A stretch of DNA of 64,000 bases from Hyphomicrobiales bacterium (GTDB taxonomy: Bacteria; Pseudomonadota; Alphaproteobacteria; Rhizobiales; Rhodobiaceae): assembly GCA_002869065.1 (NCBI GenBank), contig PKTR01000002.1, forward strand, positions 186,001 to 250,000, given 5' to 3'. The notes beneath the pieces were generated by a model. The model searched no databases. It saw only the letters and a program-made list of their open reading frames with translations, and had not been told where the DNA came from. A program made the position numbers and the translations under genes. Shown here one piece after another: positions 51,112 to 63,056 of this stretch. Each line of letters opens with the position of its first letter. The first letter of the stretch is position 1.

Positions 51112-53559
51112 ATGACGCTCGAAGGACTGGCCACTGTCGGCGAACTCTGCGAAGGCGATTGCGCGGATCTGCAGCAGCGCATCGTCGACCGGCTGATCTA
51201 TACGGTCGGCAAGGACGTCGAACACGCCAAGGACAGGGACTGGTGCGCGGCGCTGTCGCTTGCCGTTCGCGACTACGTCGTCGACCGCTGGCATGCCGAC
51301 ATCGTGCGCACCGACGTGGCGCGACCGAAGCGGGTCTATTACCTGTCGATGGAGTTCCTGATCGGCCGTCAGCTGCACGACGCGGTCTCCAATCTCGGCA
51401 TCGAGGACATCTGTCGCGAGGCGACCGCCGCGCTCGGCATCGACTACGAACAGCTTCTGACGCTCGAAGCCGATGCGGCGCTCGGCAATGGCGGGCTCGG
51501 CCGGCTGGCCGCCTGTTTCCTCGATTCCATGTCGACGCTCGGCATCGCCGCCTTCGGTTATGGCATCCGCTACGAGCACGGCCTGTTCAAGCAGCGCATC
51601 AAGGACGGCTGGCAGATCGAGGAAGCCGAGGACTGGCTGGTCTCCGGCCATGTCTGGGAGTTCGAACGCTCCGACGTCACCTTCCCGGTGTCGTTCGGCG
51701 GCCATGTGGAAACCGACCATTCGGGCCGCGCAGTGTGGCATCCGCAGACCCAGGTGATCGCGGCCGCCTTCGATACGCCGGTGGTCGGCTGGCGCGGCAA
51801 TCACGTCAATACACTCAGGCTGTGGGCGGCGAACCCGGCGCAGCTGTTCGACCTGCACACCTTCAACCGAGGCGACTTCATCCACGCTTCGCGCGATGCG
51901 ATCCTCGCCAATTCGCTGTCGCGGGTGCTTTATCCCGACGACACCACGCCGGAAGGCAAGGAACTGCGGCTGAAGCAGGAATATTTCTTCACTGCTGCAT
52001 CGCTCGAAGACGTCCTGCGGCGGCATATCGACGAGCATGGCGACCTCGAGACCCTGCCCGACTACGTCGCCATCCAAATGAACGACACCCACCCGACGAT
52101 CGCGGTGCCGGAACTGATCCGCCGCCTGGTCGACGATCACGGCATGACGCTCGATCGGGCGATGGAAATCACCACCGCGGTGCTGTGCTACACCAATCAC
52201 ACGCTGCTGCCCGAAGCTCTGGAACGCTGGCCGGTCGACCTGATGTGGCGGGTGCTGCCGCGGCACATGCAGATCATCGAGTGGATCGACGCCTGGCACG
52301 CCGGACGCATTCGCGATCTCGGCGATCCCGTGCCGATCGATGCGGTCAAGGTGATCGACAATCATGGCGGCGTGCGCATGGGCACGCTCGGTTTCATCGG
52401 CAGCCACCGGGTCAACGGCGTATCTGCGCTGCATACGGAGCTGATGAAGCAGACCGTGTTCCGCGACCTGCACACGCTCTATCCCGACCGCATCGTCAAC
52501 CAGACCAACGGCATCACGCCGCGGCGCTGGCTCTACGAATGCAATCCGGAACTGCGCGACCTGATCACCGATGCCATGGGCGACGAATGGGTCGACGATC
52601 TGGAGCGGCTCGAAGCGATCGCGCCGCTGGCCGACGACGCCGCGTTCCGCACCCGCTTCAAGATCGCCAAGCAGGACAACAAGAACCGGCTGGCGAATGT
52701 GGTCGCCGAGCGGATCGGCCTGAAGATCGATCCGCAGGCGATGTTCGACGTCCACATCAAGCGCATCCACGAATACAAGCGCCAGCTCCTCAACGTGATG
52801 GAGACCATCGCGCTCTATCGCGAGATCAAGCGTAACCCGAACGCGGAGTGGACACCGCGAGTCAAGCTGTTCGCCGGCAAGGCGGCGCCGGGCTATTTCA
52901 TGGCCAAGCTGATCATCAAGCTGATCAACGATGTCGCCAACGTCATCAACAACGATCCGGAGATCGGCGATCGGCTGAAGGTCGCCTACCTGCCGAACTA
53001 CAATGTCTCGTTTGCCGAAATCATCATCCCGGCGGCCGACCTGTCTGAGCAGATCTCGACGGCGGGCATGGAGGCGTCAGGCACCGGCAACATGAAGTTC
53101 GCGCTCAATGGCGCGCTCACCGTCGGCACGCTCGACGGCGCCAATGTGGAAATCCGCGACCGGGTCGGCGACGACAACATCTTCATTTTCGGTCTCACCG
53201 CGGAAGGGGTCGACGAGCGGCGGCGCCAGGGCCTCGACGGACGAGGCGCCATTGCCGACAGCCCGCTCCTGTCGGAAGCGCTCAGCATGATCGAGCACGG
53301 CGCCTTTTCGCCCGACGATGCCAATCGCTTCCGCGGCATAGTCGACAAGCTGCGTTATGACGACTACTTCCTGGTGACCGCAGACTTCCAGTCGTACTAT
53401 GATACGCAACGTCGGATCGACCGGGCCTTCCGGGACTCCGAAACCTGGCATCGGCAGGCACTTCTCAATACGGCACGGGTCGGCTGGTTCTCCTCCGACA
53501 GGACGATCCGCGGCTATGCCAAAGACATGTGGGACGTCCCTGTCGGGCCTCTGCGATAG
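51112..53559 (+). CDS. glgP: glycogen/alpha-glucan phosphorylase
   Basis: An 815-residue GT35 phosphorylase. It opens with an N-terminal [15 protein letters not shown], includes the [16 protein letters not shown] and [12 protein letters not shown] motifs, and has the PLP lysine K662 in [12 protein letters not shown]. It releases glucose-1-phosphate from glycogen. The ATG at 51112 is preceded by TTGGAGAG. glgB follows ten bases after the stop. Length is normal for the family. Confidence 0.96.
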   Translation: MTLEGLATVGELCEGDCADLQQRIVDRLIYTVGKDVEHAKDRDWCAALSLAVRDYVVDRWHADIVRTDVARPKRVYYLSMEFLIGRQLHDAVSNLGIEDICREATAALGIDYEQLLTLEADAALGNGGLGRLAACFLDSMSTLGIAAFGYGIRYEHGLFKQRIKDGWQIEEAEDWLVSGHVWEFERSDVTFPVSFGGHVETDHSGRAVWHPQTQVIAAAFDTPVVGWRGNHVNTLRLWAANPAQLFDLHTFNRGDFIHASRDAILANSLSRVLYPDDTTPEGKELRLKQEYFFTAASLEDVLRRHIDEHGDLETLPDYVAIQMNDTHPTIAVPELIRRLVDDHGMTLDRAMEITTAVLCYTNHTLLPEALERWPVDLMWRVLPRHMQIIEWIDAWHAGRIRDLGDPVPIDAVKVIDNHGGVRMGTLGFIGSHRVNGVSALHTELMKQTVFRDLHTLYPDRIVNQTNGITPRRWLYECNPELRDLITDAMGDEWVDDLERLEAIAPLADDAAFRTRFKIAKQDNKNRLANVVAERIGLKIDPQAMFDVHIKRIHEYKRQLLNVMETIALYREIKRNPNAEWTPRVKLFAGKAAPGYFMAKLIIKLINDVANVINNDPEIGDRLKVAYLPNYNVSFAEIIIPAADLSEQISTAGMEASGTGNMKFALNGALTVGTLDGANVEIRDRVGDDNIFIFGLTAEGVDERRRQGLDGRGAIADSPLLSEALSMIEHGAFSPDDANRFRGIVDKLRYDDYFLVTADFQSYYDTQRRIDRAFRDSETWHRQALLNTARVGWFSSDRTIRGYAKDMWDVPVGPLR

Positions 53560-53569
53560 CGGGGATCAG

Positions 53570-55792
53570 ATGGCACATTCTCAGGAGATTGCACCCTCGG
53601 CCGAGGTCATTTCCACGGCCGAAATGGCTACTCTTGTCCAAGCGGACTGTCACGATCCGTTTTCGATCCTCGGCATGCACGAGACGACGAGCGGGCTTGT
53701 GGTGCGGGCGTTCTTCCCCGGCGCCGACAGCGTGACGCTGATCGACCCGGCGGACGGCAGTGCCGTTTGCGAGGTGCCGTGCGTCGACAAGGCGGGCGTG
53801 TTCGCCGGACCGGTTCCCGGTCGCGACGCGTGGTTCCATTACCGGCTCGACGTGGCCTGGGGCACCAACCGTCATGTGCTGGAAGATCCCTATCGCTTCC
53901 CGCCGGTCATCGGCTCGATGGACGAGCATCTGTTCTCGGAAGGGAATCATCTCGAGCTCTACGAAAAGCTCGGCGCCCATCCGATAACACTCGAGGGCAT
54001 CTCGGGTGTACATTTCGCGGTCTGGGCACCGAATGCGCGCCGCGTCTCCGTGGTCGGCAATTTCAACGGCTGGGACGGACGGCGGCACATGATGCGGGCG
54101 CGTGGAGCGAGCGGCATCTTCGAGATTTTCATACCCGACATCGGCACCGGCGAAGCCTACAAATACGAGATCAAGGCGCAGAACGGCACGGTCCTGCCGC
54201 TGAAGGCCGATCCGTTCGGCTTCTACGCCGAGCTGCCGCCGCGCACCGCCTCACTGACCGATACGCTCGACGACACGCCGTGGGGCGACGACGCCTGGCT
54301 TGCCGAACGGCGCGAACGCAACAGCATGTCGGCGCCGATCTCGATCTACGAGGTGCATCTCGGATCATGGCGCAAGGACGAGGGCTGGCGGCGGCTGAGC
54401 TACCGTGAACTGGCCGAAACGCTGGTGCCCTATGTCAAGGACATGGGCTTCACCCATATCGAGCTGATGCCGATCAACGAGTTCCCGTTCGACGGCTCAT
54501 GGGGCTACCAGCCGGTCGGGCTGTACGCGCCGACCTGCCGCTTCGGCACGCCGAGCGATTTCAAGTTCTTCGTCGACGCCTGTCACCAGGCCGGCATCGG
54601 CGTCATCGTCGACTGGGTGCCGGGGCATTTCCCGACCGACCCGCACGGGCTGGCCCATTTCGACGGCACCGCGCTCTACGAGCATCAGGACCCGCGCAAG
54701 GGCTACCACCCCGACTGGAACACGCTGATCTACAATTACGGCCGACCGGAAGTGTCCAACTTCCTGATCGCCAACGCTCTGTTCTGGCTGAAGCGGTTCC
54801 ACATCGACGCGCTGCGCGTCGATGCGGTCGCCTCGATGATCTATCTCGACTATTCGCGCAAGGACGGCGAGTGGATCCCCAACATCCACGGCGGCAACGA
54901 AAACCTCGAAGCCATCGCCTTCATCAAGCGGCTGAACGAGGTCGCCTACGGGTCGGTCGACGGCATTGCCACGATCGCCGAGGAATCAACGGCCTGGCCC
55001 GCCGTGTCGCGGCCGACAGACGCCGGCGGTCTCGGCTTCGGCTACAAGTGGAACATGGGCTGGATGAACGACACGCTCGACTATATCGGGCGTGAGCCGA
55101 TCCACCGCCGCTACCATCACCACCAGATGACATTCGGCATGGCCTATGCCTTCTCGGAGAATTTCATCCTGCCGCTCAGCCACGACGAGGTGGTGCACGG
55201 CAAGGGCTCTCTGCTCGGCCGCATTCCGGGCGACGGTTGGCAGCAATTCGCCACGTTGCGCGCCTATTTCGGCTTCATGTGGGGCCACCCGGGCAAGAAG
55301 CTCCTGTTCATGGGCGGCGAGTTCGCGCAGGGGCGCGAGTGGAACTACGAGAGCCAGCTCGACTGGCACCTGCTCGACTACTCGCAACATAGCGGCATGC
55401 AGGCGCTGGTGCGCGATCTCAACGCCCTCTATCGCGACCGCCCGGCACTGCATGTCTTCGACACCGACCCGCGCGGCTTCCAGTGGATCGAGGCGAATGC
55501 CGAGGCCGAATCCTTCTACGCCTTCCTGCGCCGTGGCGAGAACGGCACGCCGCCGATCGCGGTGCTGTGCAACTTCACGCCGGTGCCGCGCGAGGGCGTT
55601 CGCGTCGGCCTGCCGAATGGCGGCAAATGGCGCGAGATCCTGAACACGGATTCGGCCGACTATGACGGCTCGGGTGTCGGCAACAAGGGCGCCGTCGTGG
55701 CGGAAGAGATCCCGTGGAACGACCAGCCGTTCTCGGCCGAGATTACGCTGCCGCCGCTGGCGACCGTGATGCTGGAATTCAGCCCGGAATAG
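53570..55792 (+). CDS. glgB: 1,4-alpha-glucan branching enzyme
   Basis: A 740-residue GH13 branching enzyme with two N-terminal beta-sandwich modules (about 25-250, the second with [21 protein letters not shown]) and a catalytic barrel. The catalytic triad is visible: D418 in [10 protein letters not shown]471 in IAEESTAW and D539 in SHDEVVHG. It introduces alpha-1,6 branches during glycogen synthesis. It is ten bases behind glgP and ends at the shared terminator with malQ. Confidence 0.96.
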   Translation: MAHSQEIAPSAEVISTAEMATLVQADCHDPFSILGMHETTSGLVVRAFFPGADSVTLIDPADGSAVCEVPCVDKAGVFAGPVPGRDAWFHYRLDVAWGTNRHVLEDPYRFPPVIGSMDEHLFSEGNHLELYEKLGAHPITLEGISGVHFAVWAPNARRVSVVGNFNGWDGRRHMMRARGASGIFEIFIPDIGTGEAYKYEIKAQNGTVLPLKADPFGFYAELPPRTASLTDTLDDTPWGDDAWLAERRERNSMSAPISIYEVHLGSWRKDEGWRRLSYRELAETLVPYVKDMGFTHIELMPINEFPFDGSWGYQPVGLYAPTCRFGTPSDFKFFVDACHQAGIGVIVDWVPGHFPTDPHGLAHFDGTALYEHQDPRKGYHPDWNTLIYNYGRPEVSNFLIANALFWLKRFHIDALRVDAVASMIYLDYSRKDGEWIPNIHGGNENLEAIAFIKRLNEVAYGSVDGIATIAEESTAWPAVSRPTDAGGLGFGYKWNMGWMNDTLDYIGREPIHRRYHHHQMTFGMAYAFSENFILPLSHDEVVHGKGSLLGRIPGDGWQQFATLRAYFGFMWGHPGKKLLFMGGEFAQGREWNYESQLDWHLLDYSQHSGMQALVRDLNALYRDRPALHVFDTDPRGFQWIEANAEAESFYAFLRRGENGTPPIAVLCNFTPVPREGVRVGLPNGGKWREILNTDSADYDGSGVGNKGAVVAEEIPWNDQPFSAEITLPPLATVMLEFSPE

Positions 55793-55826
55793 CGCTACGC
55801 GGCTTCTTCTGGATCGAAGAAATGTG

Positions 55827-55853
55827 AACCCTGAGAGCCGGGCTCTCAGGGTT
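55827..55853. terminator. bidirectional terminator between glgB and malQ
   Basis: AACCCTGAGAGC (55827-55838) and GCTCTCAGGGTT (55842-55853) around CGG, followed by TTTCTTG on the plus strand. It overlaps the malQ stop codon. Confidence 0.85.
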
Positions 55854-57993
55854 TCTTGCGTCCGTCCGTCATGATCGCGGCAAGCTCGGTCACGCGCGGA
55901 TCGCGGCCGATGTCCTCGACCGCGACATCGAGCCGGCGCACCCAGTTGGGATGCTCGCTGGTGGTGCCGGGCAGGTTCGGCTGATCTTCCTGATGCAGTA
56001 GATCCTCGATCTGGACGCCGACGAGATCGGACGGGCTCGCGGCCAGCCGGCCATGCAGGCGCCTGGCGATGTCGTCGACCAGCTCCGTATCCTCAAGGCC
56101 GGCAGCCGGATCCGGCATATCGGCGGCATCGTGGCGTTCGAGCATGCGGCACAGCCGGCGCCGGTCGATGGCGCGGTCGGCCTGTTCGGCGGCAATCACG
56201 TCCGCCGGCTTGTTCTCGATCTTGCCGCGCCAGTCGATCTCGGTGCCCTTCCACCAACCGCGTAGCGGCGGCAGGTCGTGGGTGCCGACGCAGGCCAGCA
56301 CCCGTTCCGGATAGGTCTCGGGCGGGCAAAAGGCACCATCCCATTCGCGCTCGAAATAGGCAACGCGACAGCCGAGCATGTTGTTCTCGGCAAGTATCTC
56401 GCGGAAGCCCTCCGGCACGTTGCCGAGGTCCTCGCCGATGACGACGGCGTTGGCGCGGTGCGACTCGATCGCCAGCACGGCCAGCAGATCGTCGAGCGGA
56501 TATTTGACGTACGCCCCCGGCAGATCGCCATCGGGCAGCCAGAACGCCTTGTTCAGCCCGAGCACATGGTCGATGCGGGCAAGGCCGGCGTGGCGCAGCA
56601 GGGAGCGCAGCAATTCGGCAAACGGACGGTAGCCGCGCTCGCGCAGGGTGCGCAGATTGAACGGCGACAGCGCCCAGCGCTGACCGCCCTTGGCGAAGGC
56701 ATCGGGCGGCGCGCCCATCGAGACGCCATAGGCGTACTCGTCCGGTGCGCTCCAGGCATCAGCCCCGTTGCCGCAGACGCCGACGGCGAGGTCGAGATAG
56801 AGGCCGAGCGCCATGCCCGCTTCTTTCGCGCGCGCCGAGGCCTGACCAAGCTGCTCGTCGGCGATCCATTGCAGGAATTCGAAGAAGGCGACGCGGCGAT
56901 GGTTTTCGACCGCGAAGCGCGCGACGGCCTCGCTCTTCGGATCGCGGTACATTTCCGGCCACTGGTCGAAGCCGCCCCAACCGCCCGGCGGCGGCGGCAG
57001 CACCTCGCTCAGCGCGTCGAACAGTGCGTGGCGGTGCAGCCGCGGGCCGATTTCGGCGCGGAACTCGGCAAAGGCATTGTGGCGGGCGCGGTCGATGCCG
57101 CTGCGGCGCTTGAACTCTTCATAGAGGATATCGAGCAGGGCCAGCTTATGGCGGGCGGCGTGGGCGTAGTCGACATGGCGGGTGTCGCGCAGGCTCGCCA
57201 GCGCCACCGCGTTTTCCGACACATAGCGGCGGGCCGCCTCGCAGTGCGCGAATTCCGGCAGCATGTCAGGCGCGATGTGCAGCACGTTGAGGAACAGCCG
57301 GCTCGACGGCGAATAGGGGCTGGTCCGGTTCGGCTCGGACGGATAGAGCGCGTGGACCGGGTTGAAGCCGACGAAATCGGCGCCGAGCGGGGCAAGCGCC
57401 TCGGCAAGGCGGGCGGCGTCCTCGAAATCGCCGATGCCGCAGTTGCGCCTGGAGCGCAGGCCGTAGAGCGGTCCGGTGACGCCCCACAGGCGACTTCCCG
57501 CGCCGGCAATATCGCCGACACCGAGCGCGGTCGGCGGGGCGACGATGACGGTCGAGACGTGCCGCTCCTCGCCATGATCGATCACGAGTCGATGCAGCCC
57601 GAAAGGCAGGTCGGCGCCGAAGGAAAGCGCACGGCGGCCGTCGCCGGCGTCGTCGAGATTTTCCATGCGGCCGGTGCCGCGCAGTGTCTCGCCACCATCG
57701 AGATTGAGCGCCCACTCGAAGGCACCACTATCGGCGCGAAGCGGCACTGATATGGCTCCACCGAGCTGGGTCCGCACCGTCCCCGGCGCGAAGCCGGCAT
57801 TTGCGGCGGCATCCATATCGGCGAGCGTCGCGCGGATATCGTCGGCATTGTCGGCGGCATAGCCGAGCGACCGCACGATCGCGCGCAGCGACTCGTCGGG
57901 CGCATAGTGATGCTGGCCGGTGGTGTCCCAGTAATCGCGTTCGATGCCGAGCCTTGCAGCCAGATGATCGAGCGACGCTGCCGGCTCGGTCAT
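55846..57993 (-). CDS. malQ: 4-alpha-glucanotransferase (amylomaltase)
   Basis: A 715-residue GH77 enzyme with an extended N-terminus (about 1-150) carrying a carbohydrate-binding-like module before the barrel. Barrel motifs include LYGLRSRRNCGIGDF, FNPVHALYPSEPNRTSPYSP and RIDHVLGL with the nucleophile aspartate, then VIGEDLGNVP with the acid/base glutamate. It rearranges maltodextrins left by phosphorylase and debranching enzyme. It overlaps glgX by four bases (ATGA) as last gene of the unit. Confidence 0.94.
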   Translation of the reverse strand: MTEPAASLDHLAARLGIERDYWDTTGQHHYAPDESLRAIVRSLGYAADNADDIRATLADMDAAANAGFAPGTVRTQLGGAISVPLRADSGAFEWALNLDGGETLRGTGRMENLDDAGDGRRALSFGADLPFGLHRLVIDHGEERHVSTVIVAPPTALGVGDIAGAGSRLWGVTGPLYGLRSRRNCGIGDFEDAARLAEALAPLGADFVGFNPVHALYPSEPNRTSPYSPSSRLFLNVLHIAPDMLPEFAHCEAARRYVSENAVALASLRDTRHVDYAHAARHKLALLDILYEEFKRRSGIDRARHNAFAEFRAEIGPRLHRHALFDALSEVLPPPPGGWGGFDQWPEMYRDPKSEAVARFAVENHRRVAFFEFLQWIADEQLGQASARAKEAGMALGLYLDLAVGVCGNGADAWSAPDEYAYGVSMGAPPDAFAKGGQRWALSPFNLRTLRERGYRPFAELLRSLLRHAGLARIDHVLGLNKAFWLPDGDLPGAYVKYPLDDLLAVLAIESHRANAVVIGEDLGNVPEGFREILAENNMLGCRVAYFEREWDGAFCPPETYPERVLACVGTHDLPPLRGWWKGTEIDWRGKIENKPADVIAAEQADRAIDRRRLCRMLERHDAADMPDPAAGLEDTELVDDIARRLHGRLAASPSDLVGVQIEDLLHQEDQPNLPGTTSEHPNWVRRLDVAVEDIGRDPRVTELAAIMTDGRKKP

Positions 57994-60221
57994 TGCCAGG
58001 CTCCATTGGTTTCGCGTGCGGCGACCGCGTTGCGGTCGCGGGGAATTTCAACAAACACCCGGATCGAGCGTTCGGCTGTCATGATCTCGGCGCCGCCGGT
58101 GAGAATCAGGACCACCTCGGGCGTACCATCAGGACTCACCGTCGTCATCACCTCACGCCAGAGATAGCCCTCGCGCGGCTGCGGCACGATGAAGGGCAAG
58201 GCGACGGTGGCCGCATTGAAGATGATGAACAACGCGTCGTCGCTGTGTTCGTAGGCAGCCGATTCGGCCGCCCCGCGCAACACGACGCCGACGGAACGCC
58301 AGTCCGGATTGGCCCAGTCCTCCGGCCCCGGTTCACGGCCGAGCGAGGAGAACCAGCAGATATCCCGCATGCCGTCGCTTTCGCGCGGATTGGAATGCAG
58401 AAACCGGTTCTGGCGCAGGATCGGGTGACGGCGGCGGAAATCGACCAGCCGCGACACGAAACGCTGGAAAACGAGTTCGTCGTCTTCCTCCTCGCTGTCC
58501 GCTGCTGCAGTCGCCGTCGGATCGTTCGTGAAGGACGGACCGTCATCGGAATGATCGGGCCAGTCGATCCAGCCGATCTCGTTGTCCTGGCAATAGGCGT
58601 TGTTGTTGCCGCGCTGGCCATTGCCGACCTCGTCGCCCGCAAGCATCATCGGCGTGCCCTGCGAAAAGAACAAGGAGGCGATCAGATTGCGCCGCTGACG
58701 CAGACGGAGCTCGTTGATCGCGGCATCGTCGGTTGGCCCCTCGACACCGTAATTGGCGCTGAAATTGGCGCTGTGGCCGTCGCGATTGTCCTCGCCGTTG
58801 GCGGTATTGTGCTTGGTCGAATAGGCGACCGTGTCGGCGAGCGTGAAGCCGTCATGGGCCGAAACATAGTTCAGCGTCGCCCAGGGACGGCGCGAAGAGC
58901 GGTCGAAGTAGTCCGCAGAGCCGAGCAAACGGGTGGCGAATTCGGGCGTGATGCCTGCGTCTCCCCGCCAGAAGCGGCGCATGGTGTCGCGAAAGCGGTC
59001 GTTCCATTCCGAGAAGCCGGGCGGAAAACCGCCCAGTCTGTAGCCGCCAATGCCGACATCCCACGGCTCGGCGATCAGCTTGACGCGCGACAGGACCGGG
59101 TCCTGACGGATTGCCGTGAGGAAAGCCCCGTCGGGATCGAAATCGCGGGCGCCACGACAGAGCGCGCTGGCGAGATCGAAGCGGAAGCCGTCGACATGCA
59201 TCACCTCGACCCAGTAACGCAGCGAGTCGAGCACCATCTGCAGAACGCGCGGATGGTGGACATTGAGGGTGTTCCCGCAGCCGGAAAAGTCATGATAGTG
59301 ACGCGGCGAATCCGGTACCAACCGATAGTAACTGACATTGTCGATGCCGCGGAACGACAGGGTCGGCCCGAGATGGTTGCCTTCCGCGGTGTGGTTGTAG
59401 ACGACGTCGAGCAGCACCTCGATGCCGGCCGAATGGAGCCGGCGAACCATGTACTGGAACTCGCTGATATCGCCCGCCGTCAGATAGCGCGGTTCGGGCG
59501 CGAAGAAGCCGATCGAGTTGTAGCCCCAGTAGTTGACGAGACCCCGGTCGACAAGAAAACGGTCGTCGATGAAGGCCTGCACCGGCAGCAGTTCGACCGC
59601 GGTGACGCCGAGCTTGACCAGATGGTCGAGCATGGCATCGCTGGCCAGTCCGAGGAAGCGACCATTGTTGGGCGCCCGCACGTCGGGGCGGTGCATGGTG
59701 GCGCCCTTGACGTGCACCTCGTAGACGACACTCTCGTTCCAGGGCGTTTCCGGCGGCAAGTCGTCGCCCCAGCTGAACGAGGGATCGACGACGACAGATT
59801 TCGGCACGGCGAAGGCACTGTCGCGGCGGTCGAAGGACAGATCGGCGCGGCGCGAGCCGACCCGGTAGCCCATCAGCGCGTCCGACCAGGTCAGGCGGCC
59901 GCTGAGCGCCTTGGCATAGGGGTCGATGAGGAGCTTGTTGGCATTGAAGCGATGGCCGACCGCCGGATCGTAGGGTCCGTAGACGCGGTAGCCGTAGAGC
60001 GTTCCAGGCCGCACGCCGGCGAGATAGCCGTGCCAGATGTCGTGGGTCTTTTCCGGCAGACGGATGCGATCCGTCTCGCGCCCGGTCTCGGGCGAAAACA
60101 GGCACAGCTCCACCCGCGTCGCATTGGCGGAGAACAGGGCGAAATTGGTCCCCTCGCCATCCCAGCTCGCCCCGAGTGGATAGGGCCGGCCGGCCGTGAC
60201 GTGCAAATGCGCTGACGACAT
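57990..60221 (-). CDS. glgX: glycogen debranching enzyme GlgX
   Basis: A 743-residue GH13_11 debranching enzyme. It begins GRPYPLGASWDGEGTNFALFSANA, the N-terminal CBM48 strand, and its catalytic part includes VYEVHVKG, VVYNHTAEG, DGFRFDLASAL with the nucleophile aspartate and LIAEPWD with the acid glutamate. It removes short side chains after phosphorylase. It begins nine bases after glgA and overlaps malQ. Confidence 0.95.
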   Translation of the reverse strand: MSSAHLHVTAGRPYPLGASWDGEGTNFALFSANATRVELCLFSPETGRETDRIRLPEKTHDIWHGYLAGVRPGTLYGYRVYGPYDPAVGHRFNANKLLIDPYAKALSGRLTWSDALMGYRVGSRRADLSFDRRDSAFAVPKSVVVDPSFSWGDDLPPETPWNESVVYEVHVKGATMHRPDVRAPNNGRFLGLASDAMLDHLVKLGVTAVELLPVQAFIDDRFLVDRGLVNYWGYNSIGFFAPEPRYLTAGDISEFQYMVRRLHSAGIEVLLDVVYNHTAEGNHLGPTLSFRGIDNVSYYRLVPDSPRHYHDFSGCGNTLNVHHPRVLQMVLDSLRYWVEVMHVDGFRFDLASALCRGARDFDPDGAFLTAIRQDPVLSRVKLIAEPWDVGIGGYRLGGFPPGFSEWNDRFRDTMRRFWRGDAGITPEFATRLLGSADYFDRSSRRPWATLNYVSAHDGFTLADTVAYSTKHNTANGEDNRDGHSANFSANYGVEGPTDDAAINELRLRQRRNLIASLFFSQGTPMMLAGDEVGNGQRGNNNAYCQDNEIGWIDWPDHSDDGPSFTNDPTATAAADSEEEDDELVFQRFVSRLVDFRRRHPILRQNRFLHSNPRESDGMRDICWFSSLGREPGPEDWANPDWRSVGVVLRGAAESAAYEHSDDALFIIFNAATVALPFIVPQPREGYLWREVMTTVSPDGTPEVVLILTGGAEIMTAERSIRVFVEIPRDRNAVAARETNGAWQ

Positions 60222-60230
60222 GGACGAGCC

Positions 60231-61682
60231 CTACCCCGCGGCGCTGGAATCGACAAGCGATCTGTAGAGGTCGAGATAATCTTCGGCCGAGCGATCCCAG
60301 CCGACCTGCTGGCACATGCCGCGCTTGCGCAGCGCGGTCCACGTTTCCTTGTCGGCGTAGAGTTCGAACAACCGCTCGAGCGCAAAGCCAAGCGCTTCGG
60401 CGGTCACATGGGCGAACTGGATGCCCGTCGCCACGCCATCGCGGAGCGCCACCTCGTTGGCATCGATGATGGTGTCGGCGAGACCGCCGGTGCGCGCGAC
60501 CACGGGCACCGCGCCGTAGCGCAGGCCGTAGAGCTGGGTCAGGCCGCAGGGCTCAAAGCGCGACGGGATCAGAATCGCGTCGGCACCAGCATAGATCCAG
60601 TGAGCGAGCGGTTCGTCATAGCCGATGCGCACGGCGATCGAGCCGGGGTGCTGGGCGGCGATTTCGCGATAGAGGTTTTCCAGATGCCTGTCGCCGGAGC
60701 CGAGCATGACGAACTGGCCGCCGCGCGCGGCAACGCTCTCCAGAAGGCCCGGCAGAACGTCGAGACCCTTCTGGTAAGCCAGCCGGCTGACCACGCTGAT
60801 CAGCAGCGCGTCGGGATCAGCCTTGAGGCCGAGGATCTCCTGCAGGACGCGCTTGTTTTCCGCCTTGCCCTCGGGTTTGAAGGCGGAATAGGGCGCGGCC
60901 AGAAGACGGTCGGTCTTCGGATCCCAGATCTTCTCGTCGACGCCGTTCAAGATGCCGTGCAGGGCGTCGGCCCTCATCCGCAACACGCCTTCCATGCCGT
61001 AGCCGAATTCGGCGGTACGGATCTCACGCGCATAGGTCGGGCTTACCGTGGTCAGCCGGTCGGCGGAAATCAGCCCGCCCTTGAGGAAGCCCACGCGGTG
61101 GTAGAATTCGACCCCGTCATGGGAGAATTCGTGGCCGGGCAGGCCGAGCTCTGGAAAGGTCGCGGGATCGAACGAGCCCTGATAGGCGATGTTGTGGATG
61201 GTGAACACCGTGCGGGCCCGCGCGCCATGGCGGTTGCGCAGATAGATCGGCGTCAGACCGGTCTGCCAGTCATGGGCGTGCACGACGTCCGGCCGCCAGC
61301 CATCGATGCCGAGATGGCCGATCTCGGCGGCCATCCACGACAGCGCGGCGAAGCGGCGATGGTTGTCACCCCAGTCATTGCCGTCAGGCGCCGTATAGGG
61401 GCCGCCGTCGCGTTCGTAGAGATGCGGTGCATCGAGCACCATCAGGTCCAGACCGCCGAAATCCTTGCGGCGCAGCCAGGCCATGCCGCCGAACAGATCG
61501 GCGTAGTAGTAGAGTTCCTCGGTCTCGCCGAGCTTCTCCTTGACGCTGGGATAGGCGGGGATGAGCACGCGGACGTCGCAGCCCTTTCCCGCCAATGCGA
61601 GCGGCAGCGCGCCGACGACGTCGGCAAGGCCGCCGGTCTTGACCAGCGGGAAACACTCCGAGGCGACGAATAGAACCCGCAA
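60231..61682 (-). CDS. glgA: glycogen synthase
   Basis: A 483-residue GT5 enzyme using ADP-glucose. The substrate-binding K15 lies in LVKTGGLADVVGALP; the C-terminal Rossmann domain has VSRLAYQKGLDVL and the retaining-enzyme motif RFEPCGLTQLYGLRYG, with its catalytic glutamate. It starts at 61682, four bases after glgC, showing tight coupling in the biosynthetic unit. Confidence 0.96.
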   Translation of the reverse strand: MRVLFVASECFPLVKTGGLADVVGALPLALAGKGCDVRVLIPAYPSVKEKLGETEELYYYADLFGGMAWLRRKDFGGLDLMVLDAPHLYERDGGPYTAPDGNDWGDNHRRFAALSWMAAEIGHLGIDGWRPDVVHAHDWQTGLTPIYLRNRHGARARTVFTIHNIAYQGSFDPATFPELGLPGHEFSHDGVEFYHRVGFLKGGLISADRLTTVSPTYAREIRTAEFGYGMEGVLRMRADALHGILNGVDEKIWDPKTDRLLAAPYSAFKPEGKAENKRVLQEILGLKADPDALLISVVSRLAYQKGLDVLPGLLESVAARGGQFVMLGSGDRHLENLYREIAAQHPGSIAVRIGYDEPLAHWIYAGADAILIPSRFEPCGLTQLYGLRYGAVPVVARTGGLADTIIDANEVALRDGVATGIQFAHVTAEALGFALERLFELYADKETWTALRKRGMCQQVGWDRSAEDYLDLYRSLVDSSAAG

Positions 61683-61686
61683 CCGG

Positions 61687-62955
61687 CTAGACCTCGAGCT
61701 TGTTGATCATGTTCTGGGTGATCAGCACCACACCGCCCTCGGTGCGGCGGAAACGCCGAGCGTCCTCCTCCGGATCCTCGCCGACAACGAGGCCGGGGGG
61801 AATGGTGACGCCACGGTCGATCACCACCTTGGAGAGTCTAGCACCACGATTGATGGTCACATAGGGCATGGCCACGACGTGCTCGAGCTGGCTGTAGGAA
61901 TGGGTGTGCACACCGGTGAACAGCAGCGACTTGTCGATGCGCGAACCGGAAATGATGCAGCCGCCCGACACCATCGAGCTGATGGCCTGGCCGCGCCGGC
62001 CCTCTTCGTCGTGGATGAACTTCGCCGGCGGGGTTATCTCGGCATAGGTCCAGATCGGCCAATCCGTGTCGTAGAGGTCGAGGGCGGGAATGAAATCGGT
62101 CAGGTCGACATTGGCCTGCCAGAAGGCGTCGATGGTGCCGACGTCGCGCCAATAGGGTTCGCTTTCCTTGCGCGATCGCACGCAGGACGCCGAGAAGCGG
62201 TGCGCGAGCGCGGTGCCGCTCTTGACGATGTGCGGAATGATGTCATTGCCGAAATCGTGGCTCGAATTCTCGTTGTCGCTGTCCTCGGCCAAGAGGTCGA
62301 ACAGGAACTTGCGGTGGAAGACGTAGATGCCCATCGAGGCCAGCGCCTGATCCGGCTTGTCGGGGATCGCCGGCGGATCGGCGGGCTTTTCGACGAATTC
62401 GACGATGCGGTCGTTCTTGTCGACCTTCATCACGCCGTAGCCCTTGGCCTCCATGCGCGGCACCTCGATGCAGCCGATGGTGACGTCGGCGCCGCTTTCG
62501 ACGTGCTGCACGATCATCGGCTCGTAATCCATTTTGTAAATGTGATCGCCGGCCAGGATGATCAGATATTCGGGACCATAGCCCTCGAGAATGTCCATGT
62601 TCTGGGCGACCGCGTCGGCGGTGCCCATGTACCATTTCTCCTCCGTGACCCGCTGCGAAGCGGGCAGGATGTCGAAGATCTCGTTACGTTCGGCGCGGAA
62701 GAAGTTCCAGCCCCGCTGCAAGTGCCGGATAAGGCTGTGCGCCTTGTACTGGGTGGCGACCCCGATACGGCGGATACCGGAATTGAGGGCATTGGAGAGC
62801 GCGAAGTCGATGATCCGGCTCTTGCCGCCGAAATAGACCGCCGGTTTCGCGCGGGTGTCGGTGAGTTCCTTCAGCCGGCTGCCGCGACCGCCGGCCAGCA
62901 CGATGGCCATGGTATGGCGCCCAAGGCCTCGCGATCCTTGCATTCTGTCACTCAT
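61687..62955 (-). CDS. glgC: glucose-1-phosphate adenylyltransferase
   Basis: A 422-residue ADP-glucose pyrophosphorylase: nucleotidyltransferase domain with [22 protein letters not shown] (shown in two parts, GGRGSRL and the regulatory KPAV lysine), [11 protein letters not shown], and the catalytic DHIYKMDY; a C-terminal left-handed beta-helix follows ([17 protein letters not shown]). It makes ADP-glucose, the committed step. The ATG at 62955 was chosen; the frame is open upstream. First gene of glgC-A-X-malQ. Confidence 0.96.
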   Translation of the reverse strand: MSDRMQGSRGLGRHTMAIVLAGGRGSRLKELTDTRAKPAVYFGGKSRIIDFALSNALNSGIRRIGVATQYKAHSLIRHLQRGWNFFRAERNEIFDILPASQRVTEEKWYMGTADAVAQNMDILEGYGPEYLIILAGDHIYKMDYEPMIVQHVESGADVTIGCIEVPRMEAKGYGVMKVDKNDRIVEFVEKPADPPAIPDKPDQALASMGIYVFHRKFLFDLLAEDSDNENSSHDFGNDIIPHIVKSGTALAHRFSASCVRSRKESEPYWRDVGTIDAFWQANVDLTDFIPALDLYDTDWPIWTYAEITPPAKFIHDEEGRRGQAISSMVSGGCIISGSRIDKSLLFTGVHTHSYSQLEHVVAMPYVTINRGARLSKVVIDRGVTIPPGLVVGEDPEEDARRFRRTEGGVVLITQNMINKLEV

Positions 62956-63056
62956 GATAGCACCGCCCCATTTCTTCAAAACCAGCACACGCACGCCGTT
63001 GCCGGCGTTGATGCCGCGTTGTTCCGATCACACAGCCGCAGCCGTTCGCACCCCGG

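Noticed and set aside
57801-60215. 804-codon open frame on the plus strand
   Set aside because: Antisense to glgX; no recognisable domain.
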